The notes under the pieces: model-generated
Databases searched by the model: none
What the model saw: only the letters and a program-made list of their open reading frames with translations
Told to the model about the DNA's origin: nothing
Made by a program: the position numbers and the translations under genes
Shown here: one piece after another, positions 57,193-64,000 of the stretch
How the letters are laid out: every line of letters starts with the position of its first letter
How positions within the stretch are numbered: the first letter of the stretch is position 1
Origin: Dactylellina haptotyla
Taxonomy: Eukaryota; Ascomycota; Orbiliomycetes; Orbiliales; Orbiliaceae
Reading direction: 5' to 3'
NCBI GenBank assembly: GCA_031310005.1
Contig: CM062386.1
Span: 1,984,001-2,048,000 of the forward strand
Length of the DNA: 64,000 nt

Positions 57193-59235
57193 AGCTCTGC
57201 CGCGAGCGCCGGGGGTATGAGATACAGGGCTTAGGGGGAACTTATGAGCTTTTCTTATTTATATCTTAGCTCGAGGTGGCTGGATTTGCATGGAGTTACG
57301 ATAAGAATATTTATGAAGTATCTACTTGGGATAAAATTATACATTCACTTCGTGGGTAAAATATGAGCCGAGTAACTTTCCTGTTCGCATTTTTCTTTCT
57401 TTCAGATACCAAATATCTTCAATCACTTCCGAGTTCTGTTAGGCCAAAATATAGGTCAGGCCTCTATGTAGCACCAAACTCGTAAACAAAAAGGACGTAG
57501 ATCGTAATAGTAGCAACATTGTCTCGTAAATCACATGTCGTCCTGGTCCTGCGAAAAGAACGATAATAAGCATAGCTAGTAGCGGTATTGTTGGATAACG
57601 AAATGAGACTGTAAAATACCTCAGATAGGTCTCTAGCTAAACACGTATAGTTCATCCCCAAAATATGCTAGGTAGTGCCTAGTCCAAAGCAGCTTCCAGA
57701 TGCTATGTTTTAAGCGAGATATTAGTGTATGCGTCCGTAGGAGAACAAGTACAAACGTATAGAGCGAGAAATAATAGATCAATCTATCAGAACATCGAAA
57801 CCTCTACACTGATTTGTAGAGAAGGTCACTTGAAACTCTTTTAGTTTACTAGATATATCAGAGTAGCTAATATGTTTTAGTTGGTGCATTAGGTTTCTAA
57901 CTCGGATAAAAGCTAAGAACCTATAGAACTAACAACCCCGGAAGGAGCTTGCATTTATATAAGATTGCAAATGATAGCATTATTTAACTATTATGCCAAA
58001 TAACCAAGGGTATGATCCTATACATATTAGGTGAGAAGGAGGCTTTCGAAAGTCAAATTGAGAGGCAGCACCAAGGATCAGAGGCAAGGGTTTCTGGTAG
58101 ATTAGTAAAGTTTTGTTTAGGATTTTGTACTATTCGGAACAAAAGAAACACGGTTCATACCCAGTACCTCGGCAACGCAAGTCTGGTTCCGAGACTGACC
58201 CGGTACTTCCGGTATCAAGCACGAATAACAGAACGTTGCATTTTTGGTCTTCCCTACATATCTTGATATATGTTTGCCTCTCTTTGTCGTAAGAAACTCT
58301 TCCTGTAATCCATTGATCATAGGGAATGGAATGCTGACTACCATGAGATTCATGTACCGTGTAGGCATATGCTGATAACCTTTTGTGGTTATAATATATA
58401 CTTGAAATTTATGATTAATACACGCGCGAGGTGCCTATTCGGCAACCTAGTAACCCAAAACACTACATGGTTGGCAGCACAGGTAGACGCTGCCTCTATA
58501 ACTCCTATTGAGTAGAGATCCGAGATGAGACGAATAATTATATAATTATCCAGACCAAACAATTTGTGTTGGTGCCATGGCAGGCATCTCGCATCTTGGA
58601 CCCACTCTCATGATTTCTAGCCCATACAATGGGTTGGACAAAATGCTGGCGAATTTGCAAAGAACCAGCCAGTCAACTATTGTTATTATTTTATTAATTT
58701 ATGGGTTTTTATATTATAACGAATAAGATATCTAGGCGGATATTTTTACGAAACGAGGCGGGCGGAAGCTACCTTGTTCAACGGAAAGACCCCGGTTCTT
58801 TTAAAGGTTCGCATCTATTCGGCTGGTTTTCGCTTCTAAGCCTTACAACGTTCATTAATGGTACACAATTCTTCGGGGAGTTCTAATGCAGCGACAACAG
58901 GCAACGCGAGCTATCTTATCCATACTAAGCTTTCAGATTCCCAAGAAAAATCTACATTTCCAGACGAAGTAGTCTAAACCGAGCTGATGGAGTTGATAAA
59001 CCCGACCGCTTATGCTTTTACCTGGTGGTTTCCACTGGTTTCCCCACCTTTCCATTCACCATTCGGCTGGTTTCTAATGGAACAAGGCAAATCAAGTTTT
59101 TTTATTGCCTTCTTTACCAAATTTCTAATTAATTAAAAAAAAATTATTGTAGACTTGTAGAGTTTGATAGCATATAGTTATATAATACTTCATCTTGTTA
59201 AATTTGCTTAGACTGGCTACATTTCCCTAGTTATT
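57193..59235. other. AT-rich gene-poor region
   Basis: Strongly AT-rich, with no supported gene. Frames are short and two-stranded without motifs. It could include old repeat DNA decayed by C-to-T change, but I recognise no element ends. Confidence 0.4.
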
Positions 59236-60340
59236 TTAGCCTATTACTGTTACGACAAGAGTCAAAGATCCAGCCCACTCCGGGTCTGGAAGAGCGACGC
59301 TATCATGGACGGTCGCCCACCGACCTATCTGGCTTGCGGTTGGGCCATTATACGCCGCAAGACGACCATATGTTCCGCTTTTACATGAGATAGTGCTCGA
59401 ATCTGCAGAAAGTGTACAGGCAAGGATAGTTTCTCTATTTTCTGCTGCCCCTGGCCCGGGAACGCAAGCCAAACTCGCTTAAAAGAGTCATTTGTACCAC
59501 TAAAGATGAGTGGATTGTTGGCAGTGGAAAATATATTGCCATTAATTGGATCGGCGAAGAATGTCGTGGCGGCGGCTTGATTGGTAGTATATGTAAAGCG
59601 CTTGAGCAAAGTTGCATTATGATATGTGTTCGCGGGATCTTCATCAACTGTAGTTACCCACTGTCCCTGGAACGGCCCATTCGTACCGAGCATATCCATT
59701 AAAATAATACGTTTGGCCGTTGCTGCGAGAGTGGTTTTCCCCAATGGCTGGGTACTAAATTGATTTGGCGAGAATGGGCCCCGAGAAGCCGCTGTCATAT
59801 ATCTTTGCCACATCATCAACTAAACATGGCTGGGTCGTGGAGTTTTGAATTGCCATGTACGTTCTGCTGTCATCCAAACAGCGAAAAAATTGCTTTGCTG
59901 CACTGATCCAGCATAAAGCGGCCTAGTGGCCGACCGCAGGATCTTATTCAAAAATTCTATCGCCATCAAAGTCGGCGGTGAGGCCGAATGGCAGACCGTT
60001 CGCTTTAGTTATATTTCCCCCTCCGTCAGCATTTGAATAATATTTTCCCGCCTGGGAAGCGTTTGGTGTAAACCATAAAGTTTTCTCTCCAGTGTACTGG
60101 TCATTGAAGCTATATAGATAATTCCCTCTAAAATTACCATTTACGATGTCATCCGTGAGTTGAATAGCTATCTTGGTGACGGTCGCGATGGTGGTACGGT
60201 CGCGATGGCAGTCCTGCTTGCAGTGGCTTAGGAGACTACCGTCGATGTTCCAGGTACATGGATGTAAGTAGTCCCATGCGTAGCTACTCCTATAAACGCA
60301 CAGGCTGACGCGTAACTTTCTAGGTTACTACATCTGCTGG
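59236..60340 (-). pseudogene. Broken relic of an unrecognised secreted-type protein gene
   Basis: On the minus strand, protein-like segments appear in successive frames: a stretch with NYLYSFNDQYTGEKTLWF and FGLTADFDGDRIFE, one with GPFQGQWVTTVDEDPANTYH, and a Cys-bearing end with LACTLSADSSTISCKSGTYG and a closing LTLVVTVIG. The frames do not connect by plausible splice sites and are interrupted, so this seems to be a decayed gene with several breaks. Thr-rich stretches and even cysteines suggest an extracellular protein. The surrounding sequence is AT-rich. The alternative is a live gene with unusual introns, which I judge less likely. The family is unknown. Confidence 0.4.
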
Positions 60341-63300
60341 CGTAAACAGGTAAATCTGAGGCTTGAAGTTTGTGCACATCGAGCCCTGTTGTTGCCGTTG
60401 ACCGCAAAGTAGTTGTGGCGATATATGTTATCGATACTTTTGTTCTGGATTTTCATATTAAGAAGATTAGTATGCTTCCCTTAAATGGAACACGAGAATA
60501 ACGAAATAGTGGGCTTATTTTCAGAAGATATAGGTATAAAGTTTAATTAAAAAACTTAGATAACACAGGGAAATGCATAAGTCTCAGCAACCGTAACGTG
60601 TGTCCACATAAAAGCTCTGCAATTATTAATTGTTTCCTGTCCTGGAAACAGCGCCGGTCCTGCAATAGCTATTAGCATGAAGCTAAGAAGGTATTAGACC
60701 ACTAACTTGGCAGATATATCGTAAATAGATTATATGCGGATTGTAGAGACACAGCGGAGTATCTCACCTGATAAGCAAGCGTTTTTGGGAACAACTGTAG
60801 GTGCACTACGTAGATGTGCCCTTGGCAGAGGTCGCCACTGCGAAGAGTATAGCAAAATTCCGCAATAAGAACATCTCCAAACTATTGCTCTGCAGGTATG
60901 CTATTTTAGCAAACATAGGAGTGTGTTCGAGAATTTGGAAATCTTTTGAATTTTCGTGTATGGGGCAGCAAATAGAGCGGGAGCTGGATATCTGCCTTGA
61001 AGTTCTTTATGTATGAACTTTGAAAATTTGATCAAAAATGTTTTGTTACACATAGTCTTGAGCGTGATAGCCCAAGACATTCCTATGACTATCAGCAAAG
61101 TGGGTTTGTAATAACCTCCCCCTAAAAACTGGAAAATAGATTTGCAGATATGCTCCCCTCAGGAATGTATCCGTGGTATTTTGCGAAAAGTTGAGGTGAG
61201 TTGTGTTGATTATTCCAGGGAGTGGTTGGCGGCCTTCCCTCCAAGGATGATATGTTTCTGGCCTGAATGGGAGGCTCCGGTTGCTGGTCAGCGCATTCTA
61301 GCCAACTCGTGAACCCGTTACACACAAGGAAAGATATCCAATTTAAGTTTTGCATGTGGATTACGACTTTAATAGCCGTATAGTTGCGCGCCCTCGTTTA
61401 GTAAGTCCAAGCGATTTCGAAATTTCGATTCAAAGGTCTGGCAATAGTAAATGGAAGTTCAAGTAGATTATGGAGCGGGGAAAGCCACTGGTACCTGGAT
61501 TCTACGGCGAAATTGATTCCTCCATGCTATAGTTGTCCGAGTGGCACCTCCCTAACCATAGCGCGACTCGTTAGTCTATATATATTTTCCTGCATCTGCA
61601 AAACACATACTCGTAACCGATCACGCCTCCTTCCCTATTAAAGAGTGACCTTTATGATTTCTATAAAGATAGAATTTAAGATAGAGGCGTCGAAATTGAA
61701 TTTTATGTGTCTGCGATTTTTGAGAATTATTTTTCAAAAGGGATCCATTGTATAGTTGTCTGCATTGTTAGACATCTTTGTCCAGAGAGTAATATATACC
61801 CTGTTAATTCCCTTTCTCCGTTGGCATCTTTTGAATAACCTCTGCCCCACGGATCGGGCATATGCCTTTTGTCCCGCCAAATTTGTAGCTGTTATTCTGG
61901 CGGCTGTTCTATTCGGTGGTGGGTGGTTCGCACTCGGGATTGCTTGTCGCAGTCGGTGTGGGTCTAAACGAAAACACCCGGATATTGAGACATTGAGAAC
62001 CTGGCTGAAAGTAACAAAATCCCCTTGAGAGAGCCAAGTAAAAGCCTGCGATCCATAAGTTCCCGAAAAATATTCCTCTAAAACATTCAAAACCAATATT
62101 TGCATGAGTTCATCGTGGCTAACAACTACACACCAAACCTAACTTGGAGGGAGCGGATGTGGCTTTGTTGGTGATTTAGTCAAGGAAGCTACAGGTTGAA
62201 ACTGTTTAAGACTTGGATTCCAGGTAGGTACTAGCAAATGACCATATGAGTATGCACAAAGAATCCTAGAGAGCTATATCAGAAAAAAGGGGCACTGGTT
62301 CTAGATGTGTCGGGATATTTCCTCTCCATAAGAATTTTAAGCTTACAGGACCTTAGCTCGAGGCGTACAGTCCCAGAAATTGTCGCTGGAAGATCCCTTA
62401 TCGGTAGCGATAGCATTTCGAATATTTCAATCTACTCTCTTCCCCGTTTTTGGTGATGCTAACCATGATAAGGAAGCAAAGATGCGAAGATTAACCGGAT
62501 CGATGCGCAGATTAACTAGCCAGTGCGCAAAAGTGAGAGTGCGCAAAATTTGAAGAGAAAGCAATGAAAGAATTCCCCGATAGGGAAGAGGTGTCCATAT
62601 TTCATGAATCGAATAATTCGGATTGTAAATTGGCTTGAGCTTTCGTCTCCGCGCCAAGTAGCACTAAATTTGATAAGAATAAGCTTAACATGAGAGTTTA
62701 TAATGAAGAATACTGCTGGTATGGCCCTCGCGTCGCTAGAAAAGATAGAGTCGGTGAGGCTGGGCTTGAAGTGGACGAAAGCTAAGTTTCCTGCTTTCAC
62801 ACGAGAGATATGGTGGTACTCGGGATTCTCCGCCTAAGAAAGCCCGAAAACCCGTATACTAATGGAACCTCCTCTTACGACGCGGGAATGTGGTAGCGGA
62901 GCCTGTATCACCAACACATATATTGTTCAAAATGTTTCAATGTTTCCTAAATGTTGACACCTTAACCCGAAGCATCCGCTCTTCCCGAAATTAAGCATTC
63001 TAAACTATTGCTGCTGGCTATATCAAGAAGTCCTCTGCGGAGGTGTCAATACAAGACTAATCTGTGAGACTCACTCCGGGCTCGCTAAGACATTTGACAA
63101 GATGTATAACGAACTTGTCGCATATTTTACCAGAGAGGTAATTGAAGGTCCGATTTTGAAATCAAAATCCGGTATCATCATACACATTAACTATCGATTA
63201 CACCCGAGTTACTCCTTAAGAAAGACCTTCAACTAAGTAGTGCTTCTACGAACGGCTGTGCCCTCCGTATCTTCCAAGCACCAAGTATCCTGAAATTTCG

Positions 63301-64000
63301 TTACGATTAGTGCCCACCGCCGTATGATGACCATATTAAGAATTCAGTAAGCCGAGGGAAAGGGGTATTACCAACCTCCGGCCGTGGGCTTTGCAACTTA
63401 TTTAAAGCCATACTGAGGGTGAGGCAGCCAAGTTTGGCAGGCGCGCAAAGATTGTTGACGGTAAAATTGGTCCAGGCTCTAATAGAAGTTTGCGAATCGC
63501 GACTGCGACCTTCCACAATTCAATGCAGGTTTTTTTGCTCTGGTCTATAGCATACCCCACCCCTCTTCTAAGACTCGGGAGGCATATCGTAATAATGCCG
63601 CCTCGACAGAAAATCGAGAGACTGGGGCAAAGTCTCCCTCCATTCTTGGACTACTCTTTTTGGGGATCTCCAAGTTTTGCGACTGGAAATTTAAGTATTG
63701 CTATCGAAGTGACCGCGTTTAACGGTATGCCAGGAAATAAATCTAAGGGGCCGAGTTTCTTAACCTAATTGACCTTGATCACTCGCTAAGCCCTCAACTC
63801 TCGCAACAGCAATCTCTTAGAAAACATCTGTCCCTAATTATTGGAGTTATCATAGTTAAACGAAATCATCGAAACCTGTATAATACCATACCTATATGTG
63901 ACTGAGGAAAGCAAATGTAGCCTGAACTCATATGAACTTGAGAGTCGTACTATACGGATATTTTAATCATAAAAACTTAGATGATCTTCTGATGATATCA
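60341..64000. other. AT-rich gene-poor right end of the window
   Basis: No gene is supported. The 90-codon plus-strand frame at 61756-62028 contains a hydrophobic patch but has no leader or family motif. The minus-strand frame at 63307-63516 contains NFTVNNLCAPAKLGCLTLSM, which looks like a piece of a secreted protein without visible start or partner exon. A stretch near 62960-63000 weakly recalls the middle of 5S rRNA. Confidence 0.35.

Noticed and set aside
61756-62028. 90-codon frame with a hydrophobic segment
   Set aside because: No signal or start context, AT-rich neighbourhood and no similarity I can recognise. Probably chance.
62955-63010. Stretch resembling the central part of 5S rRNA
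   Set aside because: Only a short similarity from memory; flanking stems and the A/C boxes of a 5S gene are not found.
63307-63516. Minus-strand frame containing a secreted-protein-like piece (NFTVNNLCAP...)
   Set aside because: No signal peptide, start or partner exon could be found within the window.

Overview
The window looks like nuclear DNA of a filamentous ascomycete, most probably a leotiomycete (Helotiales-type). This is inferred from gene style, not from a search. Introns are short (about 58-137 nt) with GTAAGT-like donors and CTAAC-like branch sites, leaders are pyrimidine-rich, and families such as CFEM, Zn2Cys6, DHA1 and AAAP permeases and a Nyv1/VAMP7 R-SNARE are present. I count about 17 protein genes, one intron-bearing tRNA-Leu(AAG) and one broken gene relic. 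Most genes are spliced, so the exon models below were rebuilt from splice sites and reading phase. All of them close in frame.

Left part (1-16 kb): a short conserved-type protein (1849), a three-exon two-segment membrane protein (5047-3973, minus), the vacuolar R-SNARE (8034-7181, minus), tRNA-Leu (8583), a 186-aa possible beta-trefoil protein (9858) and a compact eight-exon Zn2Cys6 regulator (13213-15162).

Middle part (17-48 kb): a neighbourhood rich in secreted and wall proteins. It holds a GH17 glucanase-type protein (17037), a repeat-bearing CFEM protein with a likely GPI tail (22473), a beta-trefoil protein resembling I66 peptidase inhibitors (26379-25520, minus), an 838-aa chitin-binding protein with a huge Ser/Thr stalk (30080-27357, minus), a secreted protein with four Cys-containing repeats (44263), and a signal-peptide, Cys-cluster, single-TM protein (47925-46816, minus). 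Two MFS transporters on the minus strand lie among them: a monocarboxylate-type (33641-31909) and a DHA1-type (38177-35807).

Right part (51-64 kb): an AAAP amino-acid permease (51378), then four small Cys-rich genes in a row. Two of these are diverged paralogues of a seven-Cys/His mini-protein (53442 and 53996). The third has a Cys-dense C-terminus (54983). The fourth, at 56873, is a two-exon 84-aa preproprotein whose 52-residue mature part would hold ten cysteines, an effector-like or antimicrobial-like candidate. From about 57.2 kb on, the sequence is AT-rich and nearly gene-free, with one degraded gene around 59.2-60.3 kb.

The genes do not form an evident operon-like pathway or biosynthetic cluster. 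The common theme is the cell surface and secretome: wall glucan, chitin and GPI proteins plus small disulfide-rich secreted products, with nutrient permeases between them. No LTR element, virus-like element or CRISPR array was recognised.
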